Positions 24,338 through 34,323 of a DNA stretch of 64,000 nucleotides are shown piece after piece. The notes under the pieces were generated by a model. It saw nothing but the letters and a program-made list of their open reading frames with translations, had not been told where the DNA came from and did no database searches. A program made the translations under genes and the position numbers. Source of the stretch: Oceanicoccus sagamiensis. Lineage in GTDB: Bacteria; Pseudomonadota; Gammaproteobacteria; Pseudomonadales; Dasaniaceae. The DNA lies in contig NZ_CP019343.1 of NCBI RefSeq assembly GCF_002117105.1, forward strand, positions 2,666,001 through 2,730,000, written 5' to 3'. Numbering within the stretch: the first letter of the stretch is position 1; each line of letters starts with the position of its first letter.

Positions 24338-25306
24338 TTAGATGGCCTTGCTATATTCGGTTTTATGTAAGGCTATTGCGGCCGCAATATCTTCAGGCCA
24401 CTTTAAGCGTTTAACCTGCTCAAATAATACTGCGGCCTGTGGGTATTGGCGGCGCAAATAGCCCAGCCATTGTTTCACTCGATTACCCACATATTTGCGT
24501 TCATACATCGCTTCGGTCACTACGCAAAACTGCACCAGCAACTCAACGACCATCAGCCAATCCATAACCCTAACGTGTTGCTCTAGTTGCGTGGCATTAA
24601 TTTGCCGGGCTAAATCCGGACAGGCGAGAATACCCCGGCCCAGCATAATATCCTGGCAGCCACTTTCTTTAATACACTGGTGATAATCCGCCACTGACCA
24701 GATTTCACCGTTGGCAATAATGGGAATAGGGCTATTGGCATAGATATCAGCAATGGCATCCCAATAGGCCGGGGGTTTATAGCCATCCTCTTTGGTGCGG
24801 GCATGAATCGTCAGCTCACTGGCATTGGCGGCAAAAATCGCCTGAGTTACGTCTTCTAATAAGCTGCGGTCATTAAAGCCCAGGCGAATTTTAACGGTGA
24901 CCGGGGTTGATGCCGGTACTGCTTTTCTAACGGCATCCACAATCGCAAAGACCCGGTCGGGTTCTTGCAATAAGACCGAGCCACCATCGCTGCGATTAAC
25001 CTGTTTGGCGGGGCAGCCAAAATTGATATCAATACCCGGTGCCCCCAGTTGCGCCGCTCGCTCAGCGTTGATGGCCATAGGCTCAGGCTGGCCACCTAAC
25101 AGCTGCACATAAACCGGCACCCCCGATGGGGTTAGCCCCTGTTTATGTAATTCCGGGCATAGGCGATAAAACGTCTTCGGCGGCAGCAGCGTCGTGGTCA
25201 CCCGCACAAACTCAGTGACGCAGCGGTCAATGCCGCCAACCTGAGTCAACATGGTGCGCATAGTGTGGTCCACTACGCCTTCCATGGGGGCTAAAAAAAT
25301 TCGCAT
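24338..25306 (-). CDS. dusC: tRNA-dihydrouridine(16) synthase DusC
   Basis: The 322-residue FMN enzyme reduces uridine to dihydrouridine in the D loop of tRNA. Conserved motifs are APMEGVVDHTMR at the start, the catalytic-cysteine motif INFGCPAKQVNRSDGGS (about 94-110), VTVKIRLGF, LTIHARTKEDGY, IPIIANGEIW and MLGRGILACP. The short length and the C-terminal helical domain (QWLGYLRRQYPQA) fit DusC, the U16-specific member, better than DusA or DusB. It is monocistronic. The Dus family is certain, the C subtype likely. Confidence 0.9.
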   Translation of the reverse strand: MRIFLAPMEGVVDHTMRTMLTQVGGIDRCVTEFVRVTTTLLPPKTFYRLCPELHKQGLTPSGVPVYVQLLGGQPEPMAINAERAAQLGAPGIDINFGCPAKQVNRSDGGSVLLQEPDRVFAIVDAVRKAVPASTPVTVKIRLGFNDRSLLEDVTQAIFAANASELTIHARTKEDGYKPPAYWDAIADIYANSPIPIIANGEIWSVADYHQCIKESGCQDIMLGRGILACPDLARQINATQLEQHVRVMDWLMVVELLVQFCVVTEAMYERKYVGNRVKQWLGYLRRQYPQAAVLFEQVKRLKWPEDIAAAIALHKTEYSKAI

Positions 25307-25649
25307 ATTAACGGGGTCTCATTAAGGTTGGCGCAGGATTATACGTCGCTGGGCTTATTTGGCGAGTGCCTGGTAAATTTACTACAACATGAGCAATAGC
25401 AAAAAGCTGGCAAAAAGCCCTAGCCGTGGCGCAAAAATGGCCATAATAGCCCTATCCTCTGGTGTGGGATTATAGCGTGCTATAGCCGCATAACTTACTG
25501 ATTATAAAGGCTTTGTAGTTTTATTACTTTTGCATATACAGAGCGCTGCTTATTGCCTAACCGCGGGATAACCTGTAAATTAGCCGTCCATTTTGGCCGC
25601 CTTTGCCGGTGGTGTTGACCTTTTTTACTCATTATTGGTGGATCGAACC
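25307..25649. other. Intergenic region between dusC and oadG
   Basis: This 343-base divergent spacer should hold the promoters of dusC (minus) and the oad operon (plus). I see no strong consensus promoter, riboswitch fold or small ORF. The frame that runs into oadG from 25593 looks like an unused upstream extension. Confidence 0.4.
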
Positions 25650-25892
25650 ATGCAGGACCTGCTGTTACAACAAGGTGTTGAGTTAATGCTTTATGGTATG
25701 GGGACGGTATTTACCTTTCTGGTGCTATTGATTGTGGCCACGACGCTTATGTCTGCGGTGTTGCAGCGTTTTGTTACGCCCGAGCCAGCGCCAGCAGTTG
25801 CTACTAAGCCAGTGGCTCCCGCGGCCAATGATGAACAGTTAGTTGCGGTCATTAGCGCAGCTATCCATAAGTACCGCTCTAAAAATAAGTGA
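25650..25892 (+). CDS. oadG: Oxaloacetate decarboxylase gamma chain
   Basis: The 80-residue protein from ATG 25650 (GGTGGA upstream) has one N-terminal membrane helix (GVELMLYGMGTVFTFLVLLIVATTLMSAV) followed by a Pro/Ala-rich linker and the end LVAVISAAIHKYRSKNK. This is the size and layout of OadG, which anchors the alpha subunit to the membrane and binds the zinc/structural site of the sodium-pumping decarboxylase. It is first in oadGAB, 39 bases before oadA. An upstream extension to 25593 lacks support. Confidence 0.9.
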   Translation: MQDLLLQQGVELMLYGMGTVFTFLVLLIVATTLMSAVLQRFVTPEPAPAVATKPVAPAANDEQLVAVISAAIHKYRSKNK

Positions 25893-25931
25893 ACGTATTA
25901 AACAACAACCCCCACATTAAGGTTATTGGCA

Positions 25932-27728
25932 ATGAGTGACAATAAAAAACCCTTGGGCATTACTGATGTAGTGCTGCGTGATGCGCATCAATCCCTGTTT
26001 GCAACCCGTCTGCGTTTGGATGATATGTTGCCTATTGCTGAGAAACTGGATCAGGTCGGTTTCTGGTCGCTGGAATCCTGGGGTGGCGCTACCTTTGATG
26101 CCTGTATTCGTTACTTGGGCGAAGACCCTTGGGAGCGTATCCGTGAACTGAAAAAAGCGATGCCCAATACGCCCCAGCAAATGCTCTTTCGCGGCCAGAA
26201 TATTTTAGGTTACCGCCATTATGCGGATGATGTGGTCGAGCGTTTTGTGGAACGCGCTGCGGTCAATGGGGTGGATGTTTTCCGCGTCTTTGATGCGATG
26301 AATGACCCTCGCAATTTGGAAACCGCTATCAAGGCTGTGCGTAAAGTGGGCAAACATGCTCAGGGTACTATCTCCTATACCTTAAGCCCGGTTCACGATA
26401 TTGATTTATGGGTTAATTTATCCAGGCAGATTGAATCTATGGGGGCGGACTCTATTGCCATTAAAGATATGGCCGGACTGTTAAAGCCCTATGTCGCCTA
26501 TGAACTGGTTAGCCGCCTGAAAAAAGAATTGAGTATCCCGGTGCATATGCAATGTCACGCTACCACCGGTTTATCCACCGCAACTGCGCTTAAAGCAATT
26601 GAGGCGGGTATTGATAATGTCGATACCTCTATCTCATCGATGAGTATGACTTACGGCCATTCACCGACCGAATCCGTTGTGGCGATGCTGGAAGGCACCG
26701 ACCGTGATACCGGTTTGGATATTACCCTGCTGGAAGAAATTGCCGCCTACTTCCGTGACGTGCGGAAAAAATATGCCAGGTTTGAAGGTTCCCTGCGCGG
26801 TGTAGACTCTCGTATCTTAGTGGCGCAGGTGCCCGGTGGCATGCTGACCAATATGGAAAGCCAGCTAAAAGATCAGGGTGCTGCCGATAAGCTGGATGAG
26901 GTATTGGCTGAGATTCCTAAAGTGCGTAAAGATCTGGGTTATATCGCTCTGGTAACACCCACCTCACAAATCGTCGGTACTCAAGCGGTGATGAACGTGA
27001 TGTTTGGTGAGCGCTATAAGTCCATCTCCAAAGAAACCGCCGGTGTATTAAAAGGCGAATATGGCTCGACCCCGGCGCCGGTTAACGCCGAATTACAAGC
27101 CCGTGTACTAGATGGTGCTGAAGCCATTAGCTGCCGCCCGGCGGATTTAATTGCAGCCGAGGTCGATAAGCTAACCGGTGACTTGCAGTCCATTGCCAAA
27201 GAAAAGGGCATTAAGCTGGCCAGCGGTGATAATGAAATTGATGATGTACTGACCTATGCCCTGTTCCCTGAAATTGGCCTTAAGTTTTTAGAAAACCGCG
27301 GCAACCCCGATGCCTTTGAGCCGGTGCCAACCGGTGAAGAACTCGCTCCTGCTTCGGCACCGGCTGCGGCAGGTGAAGCTGAAGTTTATACCGTCGCCGT
27401 TGGTGGTCAGAGTTATGTGGTACAGGTGGCTGAAGGTGGAGATATTTCCAATATCGCGCCAGTGGCTGCTGCCGCTCCCGCTGCTCCTGCCGCAGCACCT
27501 GTTGCTGCGGGCTCTGGTGAGCCGGTTATTGCTCCTCTGGCCGGGAATATCTTTAAGGTCAATGTCAGCGCCGGTGACCATGTACAGCAGGGTGATGTGA
27601 TTATTATTCTGGAAGCGATGAAGATGGAGACCGAAGTCCGCGCCGCAACATCTGGCACCGTTGCCAGTGTGAGTGTCAAAGAGGGAGACTCTGTCTCCGT
27701 TGGCGATGTTTTGTTGAATATCGCGTAA
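25932..27728 (+). CDS. oadA: Oxaloacetate decarboxylase alpha chain (biotin carrier)
   Basis: The chain has about 598 residues from ATG 25932 (AAGG nine bases upstream). The N-terminal carboxyltransferase barrel ([18 protein letters not shown], with metal-binding D and HxH-type residues in [14 protein letters not shown]) is followed by the conserved PYCD-like region. An Ala/Pro-rich hinge (about 505-525) leads to a C-terminal biotinyl domain with the biotinylated lysine in EAMKMET. It decarboxylates oxaloacetate to pyruvate and passes carboxybiotin to OadB, which couples the reaction to sodium export. It sits between oadG and oadB with 16 bases to the latter. Confidence 0.95.
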   Translation: MSDNKKPLGITDVVLRDAHQSLFATRLRLDDMLPIAEKLDQVGFWSLESWGGATFDACIRYLGEDPWERIRELKKAMPNTPQQMLFRGQNILGYRHYADDVVERFVERAAVNGVDVFRVFDAMNDPRNLETAIKAVRKVGKHAQGTISYTLSPVHDIDLWVNLSRQIESMGADSIAIKDMAGLLKPYVAYELVSRLKKELSIPVHMQCHATTGLSTATALKAIEAGIDNVDTSISSMSMTYGHSPTESVVAMLEGTDRDTGLDITLLEEIAAYFRDVRKKYARFEGSLRGVDSRILVAQVPGGMLTNMESQLKDQGAADKLDEVLAEIPKVRKDLGYIALVTPTSQIVGTQAVMNVMFGERYKSISKETAGVLKGEYGSTPAPVNAELQARVLDGAEAISCRPADLIAAEVDKLTGDLQSIAKEKGIKLASGDNEIDDVLTYALFPEIGLKFLENRGNPDAFEPVPTGEELAPASAPAAAGEAEVYTVAVGGQSYVVQVAEGGDISNIAPVAAAAPAAPAAAPVAAGSGEPVIAPLAGNIFKVNVSAGDHVQQGDVIIILEAMKMETEVRAATSGTVASVSVKEGDSVSVGDVLLNIA

Positions 27729-27744
27729 CGGGGAATAGAGCTCA

Positions 27745-29049
27745 ATGGATAAGTTATTAGCCCTCTGGTACGACTCGGGTATTTATCAAATGCAGTTCGG
27801 CCAGTTTGTCATGATTCTGGTTGGCCTGGTGCTGTTGTATCTGGCAATCAATAAAAAGTTTGAGCCCTTATTGCTGGTGCCGATAGGCTTTGGCGGTATT
27901 CTGGCGAATATTCCCGGCGCTGGCCTGGCGTTTTCCGCCGTCGAAAATGCCCTCTATTCTCCCGACCCTGAAGTCCTGCAGGCTATGGCCAATGCCTTGC
28001 AGCTAACCGCCTGGGAGACCGGCAAAGATATTTTCCTGGCCTATGAGGCTTCCTCAGCCAGCTTGCATGTTGCCGCCAACCAAACCGCCGCCGATCTGGG
28101 TTTTGGCAATGGTATGTTATACAACTTCTATAACGTCGCGATTGCCAGTGGGGTAGCCCCGTTGGTGATTTTTATGGGCGTAGGCTCCATGACCGACTTT
28201 GGCCCATTGCTGGCCAATCCCAAAACCCTGCTATTAGGGGCGGCTGCCCAGTTTGGTATTTTTGCGACCGTATTGGGCGCGGTAGGCTTGACGGCTCTGG
28301 GGCTGATGGACTTCTCTCTGGCGGATGCTGCCGCTATCGGGATTATCGGTGGTGCTGATGGCCCAACGGCCATCTATGTGGCCAGTTTATTGGCGCCGGA
28401 TTTGCTCGGTGCTATTGCGGTGGCAGCCTATTCCTATATGGCGCTGGTGCCTATGATCCAGCCTCCGATTATGAAAGCGCTGACCACCGAAGAGGAGCGC
28501 AAGATCGAAATGGTGCAATTGCGCCCCATCTCTAAAGTCGAGAAGATCTGCTTCCCCTTAGTGCTATTGATTCTGGTGGCTTTGGTATTGCCCTCGGCGG
28601 CTCCCCTATTAGGGATGTTCTGTTTGGGTAACCTGATGCGTGAGTGTGGCGTGGTAGACCGGTTAAGCGATACCACGCAAAATGCCTTAATCAATATCAC
28701 CACTATCTTTCTGGGCCTATCGGTCGGTTCCAAATTAAGTGCCGATAAATTCCTCGACCTTAATACTCTGGGTATTTTGCTATTGGGCGTTGTGGCCTTT
28801 GGCATTGGTACTGCCTGTGGGGTATTGATGGCCAAGCTGATGAATAAACTGTCCAGTACACCTATCAACCCCCTGATTGGTTCGGCGGGGGTCTCTGCGG
28901 TGCCAATGGCTGCCAGAGTGTCCAATAAAGTCGGGTTGGATGCTAATCCGCAAAACTTCCTGTTAATGCATGCTATGGGCCCCAATGTGGCGGGGGTTAT
29001 TGGTTCGGCGGTTGCTGCCGGGGTGATGATCAGTTTGGTCGGTGGCTAG
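27745..29049 (+). CDS. oadB: Oxaloacetate decarboxylase beta chain (sodium pump)
   Basis: The 434-residue polytopic inner-membrane protein matches the OadB/MmdB/GcdB family: about nine hydrophobic segments, [19 protein letters not shown] with the sodium-coupling Asp, [38 protein letters not shown], and the C-terminal [16 protein letters not shown] and [14 protein letters not shown]. It decarboxylates carboxybiotin on OadA and exports sodium ions. It is the last gene of oadGAB. No clear terminator follows. Confidence 0.96.
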   Translation: MDKLLALWYDSGIYQMQFGQFVMILVGLVLLYLAINKKFEPLLLVPIGFGGILANIPGAGLAFSAVENALYSPDPEVLQAMANALQLTAWETGKDIFLAYEASSASLHVAANQTAADLGFGNGMLYNFYNVAIASGVAPLVIFMGVGSMTDFGPLLANPKTLLLGAAAQFGIFATVLGAVGLTALGLMDFSLADAAAIGIIGGADGPTAIYVASLLAPDLLGAIAVAAYSYMALVPMIQPPIMKALTTEEERKIEMVQLRPISKVEKICFPLVLLILVALVLPSAAPLLGMFCLGNLMRECGVVDRLSDTTQNALINITTIFLGLSVGSKLSADKFLDLNTLGILLLGVVAFGIGTACGVLMAKLMNKLSSTPINPLIGSAGVSAVPMAARVSNKVGLDANPQNFLLMHAMGPNVAGVIGSAVAAGVMISLVGG

Positions 29050-29068
29050 AGTGTCAGTGGCTGGGGAG

Positions 29069-29278
29069 TTAGTGCTTGTCGGGGCTGCTTAGGTTGCTCC
29101 GGCTAAAGTAATTATTGGACGCATAGAAGTCTCCCGCACTGCTGCGTTCCTGATCTCGACGTTCATCCGTTTTACGCCTGCGCTTATGGCTCAAGTCCAA
29201 TCTTGGGTTTTGACGTTGCTCACTGCCCTTGCGGCGATCCAGGCCAGTACGTCTATTAAAGAAAAATCGGTTACTCAT
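29069..29278 (-). CDS. Small arginine-rich protein
   Basis: The ATG at 29278 gives a 69-residue protein with the basic pattern FNRRTGLDRRKGSEQR, then LSHKRRRKTDERRDQE and the tail DFYASNNYFSRSN. Similar short RR/DRR-motif proteins of unknown role occur in gammaproteobacteria. Upstream there is no strong ribosome-binding site, and a longer frame (to 29362) looks spurious. It lies between oadB and gspC, on the other strand. Nucleic-acid or phospholipid binding is possible from charge alone. Reality of the gene is uncertain. Confidence 0.5.
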   Translation of the reverse strand: MSNRFFFNRRTGLDRRKGSEQRQNPRLDLSHKRRRKTDERRDQERSSAGDFYASNNYFSRSNLSSPDKH

Positions 29279-29593
29279 GGCTATTTGTAGCTGATTACAG
29301 CTTATCTTTCCTCGGTATTTTGCGGTGTTTGTACTATCTTTACAGTGCAAGCTCACTGTCATCTGTCAGTCATATGACCATGCTAATGTTGAGCCCTGCC
29401 GGTAGTGTAGGCAGGGTTGGGTGAGCGCACTTTTTACAAGGGGTAGCAGCAATTCTAGGCCATGATGCAAAGTTTTCCAGTCTGTTGTGAATATGCCACA
29501 GACTTAGCGGCCAATGTTGCTGTGATTAGGGTTCCTATCACCTTGTAAGCCCCATATAATGGCTCGCTAACGATAAAAAATTGAGGTGGTAGA

Positions 29594-30553
29594 TTGACAG
29601 CAGAGCAGGTGACGGCGCGGGTTGCGATGATAGTGCAACAATTGACAGAAGTGGCAAAATCTCTACCTGTGCAATCCGTGAATAAAGCCGTTTGTGGTGT
29701 GCTTATTGTTTGGCTACTCATTACCTTAGGTCAGTTGACCACGGTGTTTATAGCCAGTGACACCATGCCTGTTGAGGCCGCTGACCCGGCAGAGCCTGCT
29801 ACCTTAAAACCCGCCAGTAAAACCGATATCAGCCAGTTGCAGTCCATTAATCTATTTGGTGTCGCAGGCGCAGTGCCGCTGGCACCGGTTGAGTCGGTAC
29901 CGGTAGCCGATGAGATGGCATTAAATGCCACCAAAACCAAGTTAAAGCTCAGTTTAGAAGGCATTGTTTACACCCCTGATGACGATGAGTCTCTGGCGGT
30001 GATTGTTTACCAAAATAAGCAGGACCAATACTATATCGGCGATAAGCTGCCAGTGGGCAACAAAGTTACCCTGGCCCGGGTTATGGCTGACCATGTCATC
30101 CTGGATAACAGTGGCCGCTATGAGTCCCTATGGCTTTACGATGATGAGAAAAAAGCCGCTGGAAAGGGGGCTGCTGCGGTTAGCAGGCCGGCCAGCAAGG
30201 CCGTCACTGACAAGCGTAATAATAACGATGCCACCAAACTGGCAACAGGCTACCGTGACCGACTGTATAAAAACCCCAGTTCACTGGCGGAAGTATTGCG
30301 TATTTCACCAGCACAAAAAAATGGTCAAATGCTGGGCTATCGTGTGAGTGCCGGGCGTGATCGCAAACAGTTCGCAGCTTTGGGTTTTAAAGCCAATGAT
30401 ATTGTAACCAGTATTAATGGCATTGAATTAGATGAACCTTCCAAGGCATTGCAAATCTATAAATTAATGCGTACAGCCAAAGAGGCCACCTTTGTGGTTG
30501 ATCGCAATGGTAGCCCTGTTGAGGTGTTGGTTTCTTTGGGTGAAGATCAGTAA
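29594..30553 (+). CDS. gspC: Type II secretion protein GspC
   Basis: The 319-residue inner-membrane protein starts at TTG 29594 (GAGGTGG a few bases upstream). It has one membrane helix (about 37-58, VCGVLIVWLLITLGQLTTVFI), a periplasmic HR domain (about 80-190: LQSINLFGVAG, KLKLSLEGIVYTPDDDESLAVI, YYIGDKLP) and a C-terminal PDZ domain (about 245-319: GYRVSAGRDRKQFAALGFKANDIVTSINGIEL). GspC links the inner-membrane platform to the secretin GspD and helps select substrates. It is the first gene of the gspC-N operon. Confidence 0.93.
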   Translation: MTAEQVTARVAMIVQQLTEVAKSLPVQSVNKAVCGVLIVWLLITLGQLTTVFIASDTMPVEAADPAEPATLKPASKTDISQLQSINLFGVAGAVPLAPVESVPVADEMALNATKTKLKLSLEGIVYTPDDDESLAVIVYQNKQDQYYIGDKLPVGNKVTLARVMADHVILDNSGRYESLWLYDDEKKAAGKGAAAVSRPASKAVTDKRNNNDATKLATGYRDRLYKNPSSLAEVLRISPAQKNGQMLGYRVSAGRDRKQFAALGFKANDIVTSINGIELDEPSKALQIYKLMRTAKEATFVVDRNGSPVEVLVSLGEDQ

Positions 30554-30652
30554 TAAATAATAACGTCATTGCTGCGCAGGCAGCGGCCCAAAGGGGGCTT
30601 ACCGATTGGGGTTGGGAATGGCGGAAAAATTTCATAATCAGGTATAGGTTTT

Positions 30653-32737
30653 ATGGTTTTATTTCAATGGGGATTGAAGGCTGCAAGGCGGTCGATAGTG
30701 TTGATGGCTTTAGTCGCGAGTGTCAGCTCCGTCGCCAATGCACAGACGGCCAGCGCTACACAGGCTCAGGGCGAGCAGACCTGGACTGTTAACTTTAAAG
30801 AAACGGATATTCATGAGTTAATTCGCTTTGTTGCCAAGGCATCGAAAAAGACCATCATTATTGACCCCAAAGTTAAAGGCAAGGTTCAGGTTATTTCAGC
30901 GAAACCGGTAACCAGTGCAGAGCTTTATGAATTATTTTTATCCATTCTGGAAGTTCAGGGTTTTGCTGCGGTGGAGTCGGGTAATGTCACGCGGATTATT
31001 CCTGCCAAAGATGCCAGAACAGCTCCTGTCGGTGTTCAAACCGGCAGCGACTTGCCGGTCAGCAGCGCCATTGTGACCCAAGTGATCCAATTACAGAATA
31101 TTTCAGCGGCCAAATTAATTCCGGTGCTGCGCCCATTGGCGCCACAGCAAGCCCATATGGCTGCTTATGCGCCGAGTAATGCGATTATTATTTCTGATAC
31201 CGCTGCCAATATAAATCGCATTAAGTCCGTGATAAATAGTATTGACCTATCGGCAGTACAAAAAACCGATATCGTGCCACTCGAACATGCGTCTGCTGAA
31301 GAAGTGGTGCGTATGTTAGAGCAGTTAAAAAAATCAGAGGCGGCCAAAGGCAAGGCTGAAACTAAAAAATTAGTCTTGGTGGCTGATAAGCGTACCAACA
31401 GTGTACTAGTCACCGGCGATGAGCTGGAACGCCAGCGGGTCAAGCTATTAATTGAATATTTGGATACCCCTTTAGCCCAAAGTGGTAATGTCAAAGTTGT
31501 CTATCTTGAGTATGCGGTGGCCAAAGACCTGGCTGGTGTGCTGACTAAAGTTGTGCAAAATATGGAGCGGATGAACCAGCAGAATGATGTCAGCAAGGGC
31601 AATAAAAAAGCCACGGCGACCATTGAAGCTGATGAAGGTACTAATTCATTAATTGTAACGGCTGAAGCCGATATCATGCAGTCCTTGTTATCGGTGGTCA
31701 AGCGCTTGGATATTCGCCGAGCGCAGGTATTGGTTGAAGCGATTATTGTTGAAATGACTGATGATGATGGTCGTGATCTGGGTATCGAATGGCTATTCCT
31801 TAACGATAGCGGTGCTTACGGTTCATCCAGTAACCAGGGCTTGGGTGGTGCGATCGCTTCCGCCGCTTTTGAAACCGATGAAAACGGTGACCCGGTTGAT
31901 TCCCGTGCCGGTATTGCAGAAGTGTTAGGCGGTGCTGCGGGACAGGTGCTTGGTATCGGCCAGCTTGATGATGATCTGAGCTTTAATGTGGTGATCAATG
32001 CCTTGCAGGGTAACCGCGAGGCCAATATCCTATCGACACCCTCATTGTTAACGCTGGATAACGAAGAGGCGTCTATCACCGTCGGTGAAAATATTCCCTT
32101 TGTGACAGGCTCTTATACGTCTACCGGTAATTCTTCTAATCCCGATAGTCCTTTCCAAACCGTTGAGCGGGAAAATGTCGGGATTACGTTAAAAATTACC
32201 CCCCAGATTAATGAGGGCGATTCTCTGGTGCTGGCCATTTCTCAGGAAGTATCCAACGTGATCGAAGGCAGCGCTACGCTAAATAGCAATGTGATTACCA
32301 GTGAGCGAAAAATTGATACCAAAGTATTGGCCGACAACGGCCAGATTATTGTGCTCGGTGGTTTGATTGAAGATGATGTCACTGAGCAGGTACAAAAAGT
32401 GCCCGTGCTGGGTGATATGCCGATTATCGGTGCTTTGTTTAGAAGTACCTCTACCCGTGTGGGTAAAAAGCATTTGCTGATTTTTATTCGCCCCACCATT
32501 GTTCGTGATAAGCGCACGATGGATGAAGCAACCGGCCAGAAGTATAGCTTGATTCGCCAGCAACAATTATTGGAAATCGAAGAAGGCGTTGACCTTGTCG
32601 ATGACTCAGCTCTACCATTATTACCGCAGTGGCGGGAACAGTTAGAAGAACTGCAAGATATTCAGGATCAAAAAGCTGAAGATGCAGAAGCTGAACCAGC
32701 GACAGAATCAGAACAAGCAGAGGCGCAAGCGCAATGA
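30653..32737 (+). CDS. gspD: Type II secretion secretin GspD
   Basis: The 694-residue outer-membrane secretin has a signal peptide ending in VANAQ. N0-N3 ring domains follow (about 45-370: WTVNFKETDIHELIRFVAK, VVYLEYAVAKDLAGVL, ATIEADEGTNSLIVTA), then the secretin domain (LDIRRAQVLVEAIIVEM, LSTPSLLTLDNEEASITVGENIPFVTG, VPVLGDMPIIGALFRS, HLLIFIRPTIV). The last 60 or so residues form an acidic Glu/Ala tail. Twelve to fifteen copies form the outer-membrane channel. No gspS pilotin gene is in the window. It lies 100 bases after gspC. Confidence 0.96.
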   Translation: MVLFQWGLKAARRSIVLMALVASVSSVANAQTASATQAQGEQTWTVNFKETDIHELIRFVAKASKKTIIIDPKVKGKVQVISAKPVTSAELYELFLSILEVQGFAAVESGNVTRIIPAKDARTAPVGVQTGSDLPVSSAIVTQVIQLQNISAAKLIPVLRPLAPQQAHMAAYAPSNAIIISDTAANINRIKSVINSIDLSAVQKTDIVPLEHASAEEVVRMLEQLKKSEAAKGKAETKKLVLVADKRTNSVLVTGDELERQRVKLLIEYLDTPLAQSGNVKVVYLEYAVAKDLAGVLTKVVQNMERMNQQNDVSKGNKKATATIEADEGTNSLIVTAEADIMQSLLSVVKRLDIRRAQVLVEAIIVEMTDDDGRDLGIEWLFLNDSGAYGSSSNQGLGGAIASAAFETDENGDPVDSRAGIAEVLGGAAGQVLGIGQLDDDLSFNVVINALQGNREANILSTPSLLTLDNEEASITVGENIPFVTGSYTSTGNSSNPDSPFQTVERENVGITLKITPQINEGDSLVLAISQEVSNVIEGSATLNSNVITSERKIDTKVLADNGQIIVLGGLIEDDVTEQVQKVPVLGDMPIIGALFRSTSTRVGKKHLLIFIRPTIVRDKRTMDEATGQKYSLIRQQQLLEIEEGVDLVDDSALPLLPQWREQLEELQDIQDQKAEDAEAEPATESEQAEAQAQ

Positions 32738-32768
32738 TTAAAGCCGATGCATACTACGATGGTCGTTT

Positions 32769-34310
32769 ATGATGGATGATGTTGAAGCCATTATCCAGGA
32801 TGGAGCGCTAACCACAGAGGAGCTTGAGCCGATAGCTGGTGGCCGCATTCAACAGCTGCCGTTTACCTTTGCGCAAGCCCACGGTGTGCTGTTGCAGTAT
32901 GAGAATGATAAGCCCCATATTCTTTATCGCAGCGGTTTAAAAGTCGCTACCTTATTGGAGCTGCGTCGAGCGCTGGGTGAACCCTTTACCCATGCCGAAT
33001 TAGCCGACCAGGTTTTTCAAACCCGGCTCACCCGCGCTTACCAAAAAGATAATAACGAAGCCGTTCAGGTTGCCGAGGATATGGGGGCCGATATTGATCT
33101 TACTCGGCTGGCCGATGAAATTCCCGACACAGCTGACTTAATGGATGCTGATGATGATGCGCCGGTTATTCGGTTGATTAATGCGGTTTTATCCCAGGCT
33201 GTACGTGAACAGGCTTCGGATATTCATATTGAAACCTTTGAAGATCGGCTTACCGTACGTTTTCGTATCGACGGTATTCTGACTGAAGTGCTTTCGCCAA
33301 AACGTATGTTGGCGCCGCTATTGGTATCGCGGTTAAAGGTGATGGCGAAACTGGATATTGCTGAAAAGCGTGTACCGCAGGATGGTCGTATCTCTATTCG
33401 TTTAGCGGGCCATGCGGTGGATATTCGTGTGTCTACCATTCCCTCGGCCCATGGTGAGCGAGTGGTACTGCGACTGTTAGATAAGCAGGCCGGGCAGTTG
33501 CACCTTGATCAATTGAATATGAACGAGCAGGCCCACGAAGGCTATACCAAAGCACTGCATACGCCCCACGGTATTATTTTAGTGACCGGCCCAACGGGTT
33601 CCGGTAAAACCACAACGCTCTATGCGGGCTTGACCCATATTAATCAAAGCAGCCGTAATATTTTAACTATTGAAGACCCGGTGGAATATTTACTGCCAGG
33701 TATTGGCCAGACGCAAGTGAATTCCAAAGTTGATATGACATTTGCGAGAGGCTTGCGTGCCATCTTACGGCAGGATCCCGACGTGGTGATGGTGGGAGAG
33801 ATTCGTGATACCGAAACGGCAGAAATTGCAGTGCAAGCGAGTTTAACGGGCCACTTGGTTTTATCCACGTTGCACACCAATACCGCAGTGGGCGCAATAA
33901 CTCGCTTGCAAGATATGGGGGTTGAACCGTTCTTACTCTCCTCAAGTATTATTGGTGTTTTAGCCCAGCGCTTGGTGAGGGTGTTATGCGAACACTGTAA
34001 AGAGGGTCATCCTGCCAGTGAGGGCGAGCTAGCTGTGTTAGGCATCAGCAACCCTACGGAAGACATCACTATTTACCGTGCCACGGGTTGTGATCACTGT
34101 AACCAGGGCGGCTACAAAGGTCGTACCGGTATTTATGAAATGATTGAGATCGATGATGAGTTACGCACCATGATTCATGAGGGGGCTGGTGAACAGGAAA
34201 TGCTGACAGAGGCGCGCAAACGTGCCGGTGGTATTTTAGATGATGGCCGGCGCCGGATTTTGGCGGGTGAAACCACGATTGAAGAGGTGTTGCGGGTAAC
34301 CGCAGCCTAA
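32769..34310 (+). CDS. gspE: Type II secretion ATPase GspE
   Basis: The 513-residue hexameric cytoplasmic ATPase powers pseudopilus assembly. It shows an N-terminal domain that binds GspL, Walker A GPTGSGKT (274-281), an Asp box (ILTIEDPVEY), Walker B (VVMVGEIRDTETA) and a His box (LTGHLVLSTLHTNTA). A tetracysteine zinc motif (CEHC, then CDHC) is near residues 400-440. Length and motifs are those of a typical full-length GspE. It lies 31 bases after gspD. Confidence 0.97.
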   Translation: MMDDVEAIIQDGALTTEELEPIAGGRIQQLPFTFAQAHGVLLQYENDKPHILYRSGLKVATLLELRRALGEPFTHAELADQVFQTRLTRAYQKDNNEAVQVAEDMGADIDLTRLADEIPDTADLMDADDDAPVIRLINAVLSQAVREQASDIHIETFEDRLTVRFRIDGILTEVLSPKRMLAPLLVSRLKVMAKLDIAEKRVPQDGRISIRLAGHAVDIRVSTIPSAHGERVVLRLLDKQAGQLHLDQLNMNEQAHEGYTKALHTPHGIILVTGPTGSGKTTTLYAGLTHINQSSRNILTIEDPVEYLLPGIGQTQVNSKVDMTFARGLRAILRQDPDVVMVGEIRDTETAEIAVQASLTGHLVLSTLHTNTAVGAITRLQDMGVEPFLLSSSIIGVLAQRLVRVLCEHCKEGHPASEGELAVLGISNPTEDITIYRATGCDHCNQGGYKGRTGIYEMIEIDDELRTMIHEGAGEQEMLTEARKRAGGILDDGRRRILAGETTIEEVLRVTAA

Positions 34311-34323
34311 GGCTGGTAAAGCG